From Parageobacillus thermantarcticus (GTDB lineage: Bacteria; Bacillota; Bacilli; Bacillales; Anoxybacillaceae): a stretch of 64,000 nt of DNA. Below are positions 29,349 to 37,654 of the stretch, piece by piece (positions within the stretch are counted from its first letter, which is position 1; each line of letters opens with the position of its first letter). The DNA lies in contig NZ_FOJS01000003.1 of assembly GCF_900111865.1 (NCBI RefSeq), forward strand, positions 62,001 through 126,000, written 5' to 3'. The notes under the pieces were generated by a model that saw only the letters and a list, made by a program, of their open reading frames with translations, was not told the DNA's origin and ran no database searches. The position numbers and the translations under genes are program-made.

Positions 29349-30143
29349 TTATAACACGACATTCATGAAAACAGATAAAATCGGCGCAATGAACAATAAG
29401 CTATCAAAGCGGTCTAAAATGCCGCCATGCCCCGGCAAAATATTTCCTGAATCTTTTACGCCATAATGCCGCTTAAATGCGGACTCGACTAAATCACCCA
29501 ACTGCCCAAACACGGAAAGAACGATCGTCAGCGCAATGAGAATGCCGAAGCTGTCAAAAAGGTTTGTACACAGTTGGTACACAATAGCAACAATGACGGC
29601 GCAAACGATTCCGCCAATCGAACCTTCCACCGTTTTGTTTGGGCTAATTTCCGGCCAAAGCTTGCGTTTTCCCCACGCCCGGCCGATAAAATACGCCCCG
29701 ATATCCGTCGCCCAAATCGTAAATAAAGCATACACCATATACGCCAAGCCAATAAAGCGAATTTCCATAAAATAATAAAATCCGAAGCCAACGTATAAAA
29801 TAGATAAAAATAGAAATCCCGCCTCGTCGAACGTAAACGCGTTTTTCGTTACCACTGTATATACGAGCAACAATAATACAGCGAGGACGAACAATTCGCT
29901 TTTCGTTACGTTTAAAGATTCGAGCCAATGGGCGTATGTGTTCGGAATCAGAAGCGCCCATAAAAGCAAGAAACCAATGATTCCTTCCGGCGAAAACGCG
30001 CGGAGACGTTTCATCCGTAATAATTCAAACAGCCCAATGGTTGCTAATATATATGTTACTATTATAAACGGAAATCCGCCAAAAATCACAATCGGCAAAA
30101 ACAACGCGGCGGCGATAATACCAGTAATAACTCGTTGCTTCAT
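29349..30143 (-). CDS. cdsA: Phosphatidate cytidylyltransferase (CDP-diglyceride synthase)
   Basis: Makes CDP-diacylglycerol for all phospholipids. The 264-residue polytopic membrane protein has about eight hydrophobic helices and the full C-terminal family signature [13 protein letters not shown] then [12 protein letters not shown]. The ATG at 30143 starts [14 protein letters not shown], a normal N-terminus; the frame extends further upstream into uppS but without support. It begins five bases after the uppS stop. Confidence 0.95.
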   Translation of the reverse strand: MKQRVITGIIAAALFLPIVIFGGFPFIIVTYILATIGLFELLRMKRLRAFSPEGIIGFLLLWALLIPNTYAHWLESLNVTKSELFVLAVLLLLVYTVVTKNAFTFDEAGFLFLSILYVGFGFYYFMEIRFIGLAYMVYALFTIWATDIGAYFIGRAWGKRKLWPEISPNKTVEGSIGGIVCAVIVAIVYQLCTNLFDSFGILIALTIVLSVFGQLGDLVESAFKRHYGVKDSGNILPGHGGILDRFDSLLFIAPILSVFMNVVL

Positions 30144-30148
30144 CTCGT

Positions 30149-30925
30149 TTAAACTCCTCCAAAACGGCGATTGCGCTTTTGAAATGCGGCAATCGCTTCT
30201 AATAAATGTTGTTCCGTAAAATCCGGCCATAATACATCCGTGAACCAAAACTCTGTATACGCAAGCTGCCATAACATAAAATTGCTTAAACGTATTTCTC
30301 CGCTTGTGCGGATAAGCAAATCCGGATCCGTTAAATCTTTTGTCATCAAATACGAAGACACTAACTCCTCCGTAATTTGTTCCGGAGATAACCGTCCGTT
30401 TTGAATTTCTTTGGCAATCTGCTGCATCGCATATGTAATTTCCGCGCGGCTCCCATAGTTTAAGGCAAAGTTCAAAATCAATCCTGTATTGTCCTTTGTT
30501 TCATGAATCGCCTTTTCCACCGCCCGCCGTGTATGTTCAGGAAGCTGTTCCGTATTCCCGATCACGCGTACGTTTACATTTTCTTCAATTAATTCCGGAA
30601 GAAACGTCGTTAAAAATTGTTCGGGAAGCTTCATCAAATACTCTACTTCGCTTTTCGGGCGCTTCCAATTTTCAGTCGAAAACGCATATAATGATAATAT
30701 TTTAATGCCAAGTTCGTTAGCAAAACGAGTAATTTTGCGAACGACTTGCATTCCTTCGTAATGGCCCGCCGCCCGCGGCAAGGCCCGCTTTTTCGCCCAT
30801 CGTCCATTGCCATCCATAATGATGGCGACATGCTTTGGAATCGGATGTTGCAATATATCCTCTTTTGTGTAAACAAGAGGAGAGGATGATTCATCCTCTT
30901 TATTTTTCCAAATTTTATTAAACAT
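30149..30925 (-). CDS. uppS: Isoprenyl transferase (undecaprenyl diphosphate synthase)
   Basis: Adds isopentenyl units in cis to make the C55 carrier lipid of wall synthesis. The 258-residue protein has the P-loop-like IIMDGNGRWAKKR (residues 36-48), ELGIKILSLYAFSTENWKR, and the C-terminal RTSGEIRLSNFMLWQ with substrate-binding Arg residues. The first 25 residues are variable and charged. It is preceded by an extended -10 promoter that sits on the tail of the frr terminator. Confidence 0.96.
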   Translation of the reverse strand: MFNKIWKNKEDESSSPLVYTKEDILQHPIPKHVAIIMDGNGRWAKKRALPRAAGHYEGMQVVRKITRFANELGIKILSLYAFSTENWKRPKSEVEYLMKLPEQFLTTFLPELIEENVNVRVIGNTEQLPEHTRRAVEKAIHETKDNTGLILNFALNYGSRAEITYAMQQIAKEIQNGRLSPEQITEELVSSYLMTKDLTDPDLLIRTSGEIRLSNFMLWQLAYTEFWFTDVLWPDFTEQHLLEAIAAFQKRNRRFGGV

Positions 30926-31031
30926 ACTAGTCCTCCATATGATGATATTTTATTATTAATGTACCATGCGACTAGCGATTTTTGGAACAAACATTTTTGC
31001 TTTATCTACTTTCCTGTTTCATTGCCTTTCC

Positions 31032-31040
31032 ATTATAGCA
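31032..31040 (-). promoter_or_regulatory. Extended -10 promoter of uppS-cdsA-dxr-rseP
   Basis: The minus strand reads TGCTATAAT: a TGn extension followed by a perfect -10 box. It begins in the U tract of the frr terminator; no -35 box is recognisable, as is common for extended -10 promoters. The resulting leader is about 100 bases. Confidence 0.6.
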
Positions 31041-31067
31041 AAAAAACCCTCCATGAATATAGAGGGT
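31039..31067 (-). terminator. Intrinsic terminator after frr
   Basis: ACCCTC and GAGGGT form a 6-bp stem with a ten-base loop and are followed by seven U in RNA sense, 13 bases beyond the frr stop. Confidence 0.85.
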
Positions 31068-31080
31068 CTTTTTCGTTTCA

Positions 31081-31638
31081 TCACACTTCCATTACTTCTT
31101 TTTCTTTTTCTTTCGTAATCTCATCGATTTTTGCGACATGTTTATCTGTCAGCTTTTGAATATCGTCTATATAGCCACGCAGCTCATCTTCTGTAATTTC
31201 ACCATTTTTCTCCAGCTTTTTCAACTCATCATTCGCATCGCGGCGAATGTTGCGCACAGCAACTTTCGCGTCTTCGGAATATTTTTTGACAAGCTTCACC
31301 AGCTCGCGGCGGCGTTCTTCCGTTAACGGCGGAATCGCAATGCGAATGACTGATCCGTCGTTAGACGGGGTTAATCCTAAATCGGAGGATAAAATCGCTT
31401 TTTCAATATCTTTGATAATGGATTTATCATACGGCTGAATGACAAGCAACCGCGCTTCCGGAGCGCTAATACTTGCTAGCTGGATAATTGGCGTCGGTGC
31501 GCCGTAATAATCCACCGTTATTTTTTCCAATAAGCTCGGATTGGCCCTTCCTGCACGAATCGTTACAAGTTCACGAGTAAACGCCTGGACGGCCTTATCC
31601 ATTTTTTCCTTTGCAGTATTGATGATTTGCTGTACCAT
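31081..31638 (-). CDS. frr: Ribosome recycling factor
   Basis: A tRNA-shaped factor that splits post-termination ribosomes with EF-G. The 185-residue protein has a three-helix bundle (1-30 and about 105-185) and the inserted beta domain (31-104) with [15 protein letters not shown] at 27-41 and [11 protein letters not shown]. It starts two bases after pyrH and is followed by a terminator, as in most bacteria. Confidence 0.97.
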   Translation of the reverse strand: MVQQIINTAKEKMDKAVQAFTRELVTIRAGRANPSLLEKITVDYYGAPTPIIQLASISAPEARLLVIQPYDKSIIKDIEKAILSSDLGLTPSNDGSVIRIAIPPLTEERRRELVKLVKKYSEDAKVAVRNIRRDANDELKKLEKNGEITEDELRGYIDDIQKLTDKHVAKIDEITKEKEKEVMEV

Positions 31639-31640
31639 CG

Positions 31641-32384
<744 letters not shown>

Positions 32385-32456
32385 TTAGGAAAAGCGAAAC
32401 GCTAAAATGGGCAAAAAACATCGCACCACTTTTGGAAAATCGTGATGCTATATTTT

Positions 32457-32488
32457 GAAAAATAGGGAACACGGTGTGTGTTCCCTAT
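32457..32488 (-). terminator. Intrinsic terminator after tsf
   Basis: ATAGGGAACAC and GTGTTCCCTAT form a perfect 11-bp stem with a five-base loop followed by UUUUU, nine bases beyond the tsf stop. Confidence 0.92.
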
Positions 32489-32497
32489 AGACTTCGC

Positions 32498-33382
32498 TCA
32501 TTGCTTTCTCATTTGGTTCATTACTTCTTCGGCAAAGTTGTCTTGGCGTTTTTCCATTCCTTCGCCAACTTCATAACGAATAAATTTTTTCACTGTCGCA
32601 CCGTTTGATTCAACATATTGGCGTACTTTTACATCTGGATTTTTCACGAACGCTTGCTCTAACAAGCAAACATCTTCGTAAAATTTGTTTAAACGGCCCT
32701 CTACGATCTTTTCTACGATATGTTCAGGTTTTCCTTCATTTAATGCTTGCTGTTTCAACACTTCCCGTTCACGATTCACTTCTTCTTGCGGCACTTGATC
32801 GCGAGAAACGTATTTCGGACGCAATGCGGCAATATGCATCGCAACATCTTTCGCGACTTCTTGGTTTGTTGTTCCTTCTAATAATGTTAATACACCGATG
32901 CGTCCGCCCATGTGTAAGTACGCGCCAAACACCTCATTGTCGCCTTTTTCCACTGTTTCGAAACGACGCAACGTCAATTTTTCGCCAATTTTTGCGATCG
33001 CGGCATTAATGTGATCTTGAACCGTTGTTCCGTTGTCCATTGTTTGCCCAAGCGCTTCTTCGAGCGTGGCAGGCTTATGTTTTAACAAATGGGCGGCGAG
33101 CTCTTTCACTAGCGTTTGGAACGCTTCGTTTTTCGCTACGAAATCCGTTTCTGAGTTTACTTCTAAAATAACAGCGCTGTTGCCGTCGACTTCGATGAGC
33201 GTCGTTCCTTCCGCAGCGATGCGATCCGCTTTTTTCGCCGCTTTCGCGATTCCTTTCTCACGAAGCCAATCGATCGCTTTTTCCATATCGCCGTTTGTTT
33301 CGGTGAGCGCTTTTTTGCAATCCATCATCCCCGCGCCCGTTTTTTCGCGTAATTCTTTTACCATTTGTGCTGTAATCGCCAT
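32498..33382 (-). CDS. tsf: Elongation factor Ts
   Basis: The nucleotide exchange factor for EF-Tu. The 294-residue protein begins [26 protein letters not shown], the conserved N-terminal module, and contains the core stretch [11 protein letters not shown] near 80. The ATG at 33382 follows AAAGGAGGA; upstream frame is non-coding. Between it and rpsB lie a strong terminator, a TATACT box (33455-33460) without a good -35, and the perfect palindrome GCGAAATTTCGC (33426-33437), so it may have its own weak promoter. Confidence 0.97.
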   Translation of the reverse strand: MAITAQMVKELREKTGAGMMDCKKALTETNGDMEKAIDWLREKGIAKAAKKADRIAAEGTTLIEVDGNSAVILEVNSETDFVAKNEAFQTLVKELAAHLLKHKPATLEEALGQTMDNGTTVQDHINAAIAKIGEKLTLRRFETVEKGDNEVFGAYLHMGGRIGVLTLLEGTTNQEVAKDVAMHIAALRPKYVSRDQVPQEEVNREREVLKQQALNEGKPEHIVEKIVEGRLNKFYEDVCLLEQAFVKNPDVKVRQYVESNGATVKKFIRYEVGEGMEKRQDNFAEEVMNQMRKQ

Positions 33383-33485
33383 AAATAAAAATCCTCCTTT
33401 AAACTCGCATATATGTATCATTCGAGCGAAATTTCGCCCTCTTCCATACCTATTAGTATAGCCAACAACGGCTGATTTCTGTCTC

Positions 33486-33525
33486 AAAAAAAGGTGATAA
33501 AAGGCTTTCCCCTCTTATCACCTTT
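33486..33525 (-). terminator. Intrinsic terminator between rpsB and tsf
   Basis: In RNA sense AAAGGUGAUAAGAGG pairs with CCUUUUAUCACCUUU (15 bp, one G-U) across a six-base loop, followed by U. It begins 12 bases past the rpsB stop, so much rpsB transcription should end before tsf. Confidence 0.9.
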
Positions 33526-33537
33526 CGCAAAAACACG

Positions 33538-34245
33538 TTACTCAGCAGCGACGACCGCTTCTTCGCCCTGTTTTGCTTCCAACACCGCGTCGGCAATTTT
33601 GGAAGTAAGAAGTTTTACGGCGCGAATCGCATCGTCATTCGCTGGAATGACATAGTCGATTTCATCCGGATCGCAGTTTGTATCGACAATGCCGATAATC
33701 GGAATGTTTAATTTGCGCGCTTCCGCAACCGCGATGCGCTCTTTGCGCGGATCGATGACAAACAATGCGTCCGGCAATTCTTTCATCTCTTTAATGCCGC
33801 CTAAAAATTTCTCTAGACGTTCTTGCTCTCTTTTCAAGCGGATGACTTCTTTTTTCGGAAGTACGTCAAAGATGCCGTCTTCCTCCATTTTTTCAATTTC
33901 TTTTAGACGTTTAATCCGCTTTTGAATCGTTGCGAAGTTGGTTAACGTGCCGCCTAACCAGCGTTGATTCACATAAAACATGCCGCAACGTTCTGCCTCT
34001 TCTTTCACGGACTCTTGCGCTTGTTTTTTCGTACCGACAAACAAAATTTTACCGCCGTTCGCTGCTAATTCTTTTGCAAAATTATATGCTTCTTCCATTT
34101 TTTTGACGGTTTTTTGCAAGTCGATAATATAAATGCCGTTGCGTTCTGTGAAAATATATTTTTTCATTTTTGGGTTCCAACGGCGAGTTTGATGTCCGAA
34201 ATGAACACCTGCTTCAAGCAATTGTTTCATGGAAATAACTGACAT
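33538..34245 (-). CDS. rpsB: 30S ribosomal protein S2
   Basis: A late-assembling small-subunit protein. The 235-residue product opens [27 protein letters not shown] and has the conserved FVGTKKQAQ and [12 protein letters not shown] stretches; the tail is short and Ala/Glu-rich. The ribosome site is TAGGAGGAGC. It has its own promoter (34363-34391) and a 110-base leader with a two-tier hairpin, and ends in a strong terminator before tsf. Confidence 0.98.
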   Translation of the reverse strand: MSVISMKQLLEAGVHFGHQTRRWNPKMKKYIFTERNGIYIIDLQKTVKKMEEAYNFAKELAANGGKILFVGTKKQAQESVKEEAERCGMFYVNQRWLGGTLTNFATIQKRIKRLKEIEKMEEDGIFDVLPKKEVIRLKREQERLEKFLGGIKEMKELPDALFVIDPRKERIAVAEARKLNIPIIGIVDTNCDPDEIDYVIPANDDAIRAVKLLTSKIADAVLEAKQGEEAVVAAE

Positions 34246-34296
34246 TATAGCTCCTCCTATTTATTTGGTTTTCGTTCCTCCGCCCATATCATTTTT

Positions 34297-34328
34297 AAGC
34301 AAGACTGACAAAGTCAGCACCGTTGCTT
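34297..34328 (-). promoter_or_regulatory. rpsB leader hairpin, possible S2 autoregulatory site
   Basis: An outer stem (AAGCAA 34297-34302 with TTGCTT 34323-34328) encloses an inner stem (CTGAC 34305-34309 with GTCAG 34313-34317) with asymmetric internal bulges. A second small hairpin GTGTG/CACAC (34341-34354) lies nearer the transcript start. S2 represses its own mRNA through a leader element in other bacteria; the same role here is inference from position and fold. Confidence 0.45.
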
Positions 34329-34362
34329 AAATCCATGAGCGTGTGTATTCACACCACGTAAA

Positions 34363-34391
34363 AATATATCATAACTACCTACGACAATCAA
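34363..34391 (-). promoter_or_regulatory. Sigma-A promoter of rpsB
   Basis: TTGATT (34386-34391), 17 bp, TATATT (34363-34368) on the minus strand, in the gap after swrB. It uncouples ribosomal protein synthesis from the flagellar operon. Leader length is about 110 bases. Confidence 0.72.
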
Positions 34392-34403
34392 GCGATTATT
34401 TGC

Positions 34404-34877
34404 CTACTTTTGGCGAAATTTTAACAACAGCTCGATTTCCGTTTTTCCTTTTTTTAAAATTTTCGCGATTTCTTCAATCGTTTTTCCTTGTTCATAAAGC
34501 TTCCACGCCTCGTCGGCGAGCGAAGGAGGAGCTGCTTGCTGGCGTATATCAACGATGTCTTTCACATCGCCGACGTTAGGAAAATAGTCAGGCAGCTCTT
34601 CCTCTTTTGCCGATGTCTCCTGGGCGATAGAATGGTTTTTTTTCACATCTTCCTTAGAACGATTGCCCATCATGTCGGATAGTTTTTTTAGAAAACGCTC
34701 GTTTTCTTCTTTCCATTCTAATAAATAGGCGGAAAACGTTTGCTCCATCTCCTCTGTCATTTGTTGCTGATGCTTTTCTGTTTCCTTCACTTTCGATAAT
34801 TGTAAATAAAGCAAAATAATCAGAAACAATGAAAGCGCATGAAGTACAAAACTAATAACAAGCAGCAGTGCAATCAT
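34404..34877 (-). CDS. swrB: Swarming/flagellar assembly protein SwrB
   Basis: A 157-residue single-pass membrane protein: a hydrophobic N-terminal helix (residues 1-25), a charged, probably coiled-coil region (30-75), a low-complexity acidic linker and a C-terminal helix-turn-helix-like end (WKLYEQGKTIEEIAKILKKGKTEIELLL). Position after sigD and this architecture identify SwrB, which in B. subtilis promotes maturation of the export apparatus so that SigD is activated. Sequence is weakly conserved in general. It is the last gene of the fla/che cluster; the rpsB promoter follows directly. Confidence 0.8.
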   Translation of the reverse strand: MIALLLVISFVLHALSLFLIILLYLQLSKVKETEKHQQQMTEEMEQTFSAYLLEWKEENERFLKKLSDMMGNRSKEDVKKNHSIAQETSAKEEELPDYFPNVGDVKDIVDIRQQAAPPSLADEAWKLYEQGKTIEEIAKILKKGKTEIELLLKFRQK

Positions 34878-34886
34878 CGAATCCCT

Positions 34887-35132
34887 CTATCCTACAATGT
34901 CAATGGTTTTTCCTTTATATGGATGAATATGTTGCTTGTTTCGCTCACGACCAATGTTGGCGCTCGTGCGCTTTTCTGTCACTTGTCTTCGCGCTCGCTC
35001 CATTTGCTTTTTTGTCGCTTCAGCAATCTGCGATTGTGCGAGCTGCGGATAATAATGAACATCGTTTTGAATTTTTCCGGCATCATACGTTTTTGGCAGA
35101 GCGATTTGCAATTCGACTAATTTCATATCCAT
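34887..35132 (-). CDS. Small unknown protein between sigD and swrB
   Basis: An 81-residue hydrophilic, Lys/Arg/Gln-rich protein with no signal peptide or membrane segment. It opens with LVELQIALPKTYDAGKIQ, has a helical, basic centre (about residues 33-65) and ends HPYKGKTIDIVG. A ribosome-like AAGGAAGTGG precedes the ATG, and it sits 22 bases after sigD and nine before swrB, in the same direction, so it is very likely expressed with them. I recall similar small proteins with the ALPxT-DAGKIQ start and HPYKG-ID end beside flagellar sigma genes in other Bacillota, but I know of no function. B. subtilis has no gene at this spot. Confidence 0.75.
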   Translation of the reverse strand: MDMKLVELQIALPKTYDAGKIQNDVHYYPQLAQSQIAEATKKQMERARRQVTEKRTSANIGRERNKQHIHPYKGKTIDIVG

Positions 35133-35154
35133 ATTATCCCACTTCCTTTTTCGG

Positions 35155-35919
35155 CTAAAGCGCCTGTTCCAAAATTTTGCGCAACTTAAAAATCGCTTTG
35201 GAATGAAGCTGGGAAATTCTTGAGGTGGAAAGTCCTAAAATTTCTCCGATTTCCGTAAAAGTAAGTTCTTCTTTATAAAACAAGCTAATGACAAGCTGCT
35301 CTTTTTCGCTTAGCTGCTGAATGACTTCCGCTAATTTTTCGTATAATTCCTGTTTTAAGACTTCTTCCTCCGGAGAAGGCGTTTTTTCATCGCGAATCGC
35401 TAAAAGCGCGCTTTCTTCTTCCTCATTTTCCGCAGCAACATGTTGAAAGGATAAGACATTTGCAAAAAAATTCTCATTTACTATCGTATATACTTCCGCT
35501 TCTGCGATCCCTAATTCATCTGCGACTTCTTTTGCAGTAACGGACCGCATGTAGCGCTGTTCCAGCTTTTCGATCGTCTCTTCAATTTTTTTCGCTTTTT
35601 CCCTTATGCTGCGCGGAAGCCAATCTTCTTTGCGGAGTCCATCGAGAATCGCGCCGCGGATGCGAAACGAAGCGTACGTGTCAAACTTTAAATCACGGGA
35701 GGGGTCAAATTTTTCGAGCGCGTCGTAAAGTCCGATTAATCCAAGGCTGATCAACTCTTGTTTGCTAATATTTTTCGGCAGCGACGCAGCGATTCGTTGA
35801 ACGTGATAATGAACAAGCGGCATATATATTTGCACGAGCTTATTTCCAGCTTGTGGATCACGGTCATATATCCAACGATCCCAATATTTACGCTCTTCTC
35901 CTGCTAAAACGTTCGTCAT
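35155..35919 (-). CDS. sigD: Flagellar sigma factor SigD (FliA/sigma-28)
   Basis: Directs transcription of late flagellar, motility, chemoreceptor and autolysin genes. The 254-residue protein has region 2 (SLGLIGLYDALEKFDPSRDLKFDTYASFRIRG, split by the -10-reading helix), a linking region 3 and region 4 with LTFTEIGEILGLSTSRISQLHSKA, the -35 helix-turn-helix. The ATG at 35919 is chosen because GAGGTGG lies eight bases before it and the length equals that of B. subtilis SigD; the frame could run to 35934. A FlgM anti-sigma gene is not in the window. An extended -10 element upstream may add local transcription. Confidence 0.97.
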   Translation of the reverse strand: MTNVLAGEERKYWDRWIYDRDPQAGNKLVQIYMPLVHYHVQRIAASLPKNISKQELISLGLIGLYDALEKFDPSRDLKFDTYASFRIRGAILDGLRKEDWLPRSIREKAKKIEETIEKLEQRYMRSVTAKEVADELGIAEAEVYTIVNENFFANVLSFQHVAAENEEEESALLAIRDEKTPSPEEEVLKQELYEKLAEVIQQLSEKEQLVISLFYKEELTFTEIGEILGLSTSRISQLHSKAIFKLRKILEQAL

Positions 35920-35962
35920 GTGATTCCACCTCATTCTCTACAAAATGCCGCTGTTTGTTATA

Positions 35963-35971
35963 ATAATACCA
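35963..35971 (-). promoter_or_regulatory. Possible internal extended -10 promoter for sigD
   Basis: In the 85-base cheD-sigD gap, the longest within this end of the operon, the minus strand reads TGGTATTAT, a TGn extension with a five-of-six -10 box; a poor -35 (TGATTT) lies 17 bp upstream. It would let sigD be made apart from the long fla/che transcript. Confidence 0.35.
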
Positions 35972-36004
35972 TTCCTTTCGGCGATAAATCACCAATCCGT
36001 TTCA

Positions 36005-36505
36005 TCATATTTCCTTAACCCCTTGATTTACTGTGCGAATCGATAAAACAGTCGTTTTCGGATTAAATTCGATCGTCCGCCCGCTGCTACCACCGACGTC
36101 TTCCGCAACGATTGGAATATGGAACCGGTTCAGCTGCTGTCTAAGCGCCTCAACGTTTCTTTCTCCGATTCGCATCATATCCGTACTTTTGGACGAAAAG
36201 GAAAACATTTGCGCCCCACCAGCCATTTTCGCCTTTAGCATCTCCCTTCTTCCTCCCGCCCGGACAACGAGACGGATTAACGCTTCAACTGCTGTATCCG
36301 CATATTTTGCAACATTAATCGTTTCCGATCTCGCCATGGAAGAATCAGGAAGCATCACGTGTGCCAATCCTGCCACTTCTTTTAAATGATCAAAAATCAC
36401 GACGCCGACACATGATCCCAATCCAGATGTTCGTATTAAATTTGGCGCATGCACAACGTTCATATCGGCAATGCCGACTTTCACTACATGAACAGTTTCA
36501 CTCAC
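36005..36505 (-). CDS. cheD: Chemoreceptor glutamine deamidase CheD
   Basis: Deamidates Gln residues of chemoreceptors and, in Bacillus, partners with CheC to stimulate its phosphatase activity. The 166-residue protein has the catalytic Cys in GLGSCVGVV (32) and catalytic His in LAHVMLP (49), with the conserved KMAGGAQMF and [12 protein letters not shown] stretches. It overlaps cheC by four bases (ATGA type), indicating coupled translation and matching the 1:1 partnership. Confidence 0.96.
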   Translation of the reverse strand: MSETVHVVKVGIADMNVVHAPNLIRTSGLGSCVGVVIFDHLKEVAGLAHVMLPDSSMARSETINVAKYADTAVEALIRLVVRAGGRREMLKAKMAGGAQMFSFSSKSTDMMRIGERNVEALRQQLNRFHIPIVAEDVGGSSGRTIEFNPKTTVLSIRTVNQGVKEI

Positions 36506-37137
36506 GAAAGATCCACACCTAGCGCACGAAAAATGGAAGCGAACGAATCTGGATCAGGAAGCAAGAAAAAATGACCATTGACGCTGTCTTCCGGGCGTCG
36601 CTCATCATACAAAGCCGTATCGATAAGAATGGCGTAATCGCCAGCGCGAGACAATTCGAGCAACCCATATTGCAAAATCGCTCCGATCATATCAATGGTC
36701 AACATCGGAACAGACGGATAAAGGGTTAAATTCGTAAAATCAGCCAATGCGGAAAGATAGGAACCGGCAAGGATATTTCCCAGTTCTTGCAGCGCTGATT
36801 GTCCCAGTTCTGACAGATGTCCATTCAACGTAACCGTTTCATCACCTGTCATTTGCCGGATAAATCGCTCCGCCTGCGGCAACGAAAGCACGAAAAACAT
36901 ATTTCCTGGCGCATCCCCTTCAATGCGCAAATATACGCATGCCACTACTTGCTCCGCGCCCCCGATCAGTTCCATCATTTCATTAAATGCCGCAATTTGC
37001 ACGTGCGGCACAGTCATTTCAATTTTTTTATTCAATAGTTTGGACAATGCGGTCGCTGCGTTTCCCGCCCCGATATTGCCGATTTCTTTTAAAATATCAA
37101 TATGAGTGCCACTTAATTTATTAATATGTTCCATCAA
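36502..37137 (-). CDS. cheC: CheY-P phosphatase CheC
   Basis: Removes phosphate from CheY-P and takes part in adaptation with CheD. The 211-residue protein has both active-site motifs of the family intact: DILKEIGN with Glu18/Asn21 and SALQELGN with Glu118/Asn121. This contrasts with FliY in the same operon, whose second site has lost the Glu. CheC starts 33 bases after cheW and overlaps cheD. Confidence 0.96.
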   Translation of the reverse strand: MMEHINKLSGTHIDILKEIGNIGAGNAATALSKLLNKKIEMTVPHVQIAAFNEMMELIGGAEQVVACVYLRIEGDAPGNMFFVLSLPQAERFIRQMTGDETVTLNGHLSELGQSALQELGNILAGSYLSALADFTNLTLYPSVPMLTIDMIGAILQYGLLELSRAGDYAILIDTALYDERRPEDSVNGHFFLLPDPDSFASIFRALGVDLS

Positions 37138-37170
37138 CTAGCAACCCCTCCCCCGAATGAACACGAAACG

Positions 37171-37623
37171 TCATGATGAACGTCTTTCAGTCCCAAGCAC
37201 TTTCTCTAAATTTAACAAAATGAGCAATCTTTTTCCCACTTTTGCCACCCCATGAATATAATCCGCTTCCACAGCTTCAATCGTTTCTGGTGGCGGTTCA
37301 ATGCTTGAAGCTGGTACATCGAGCACATCGCTGGCGGCGTCGACAATCAACCCGACTTCTATATCTTGAAGCGCAACGATAATAATCCGCGTTTGTTCGG
37401 AATAAGGGACAGACGAAAAACCAAATCGCTCCCGCAAATCAATAATCGGCGTCACTACGCCGCGCAGATTAATCACACCTTTCACATAATGCGCCGTACG
37501 GGGAACGCGAGTAATATGCTGAACTTTTTCAATGGAACGAACGAATTGAACAGGGAGCGCATATTCTTCATTTTTCAACTGAAAGACAATGACTTTCAAT
37601 TCTGACTCTTGAACGGTAGCCAT
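37171..37623 (-). CDS. cheW: Chemotaxis coupling protein CheW
   Basis: Links chemoreceptors to CheA in the membrane array. The 150-residue protein is a single CheW domain with YALPVQFVRSIEKV, GVINLRGVVTPIIDLRERFG (near 48-67) and a C-terminal LEKVLG. It lies 31 bases after cheA. CheV, the second Bacillus coupling protein, is not in the window. Confidence 0.96.
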   Translation of the reverse strand: MATVQESELKVIVFQLKNEEYALPVQFVRSIEKVQHITRVPRTAHYVKGVINLRGVVTPIIDLRERFGFSSVPYSEQTRIIIVALQDIEVGLIVDAASDVLDVPASSIEPPPETIEAVEADYIHGVAKVGKRLLILLNLEKVLGTERRSS

Positions 37624-37654
37624 GTTTCTTTCCTCCTTTCGGTCAAAGCGTCGT

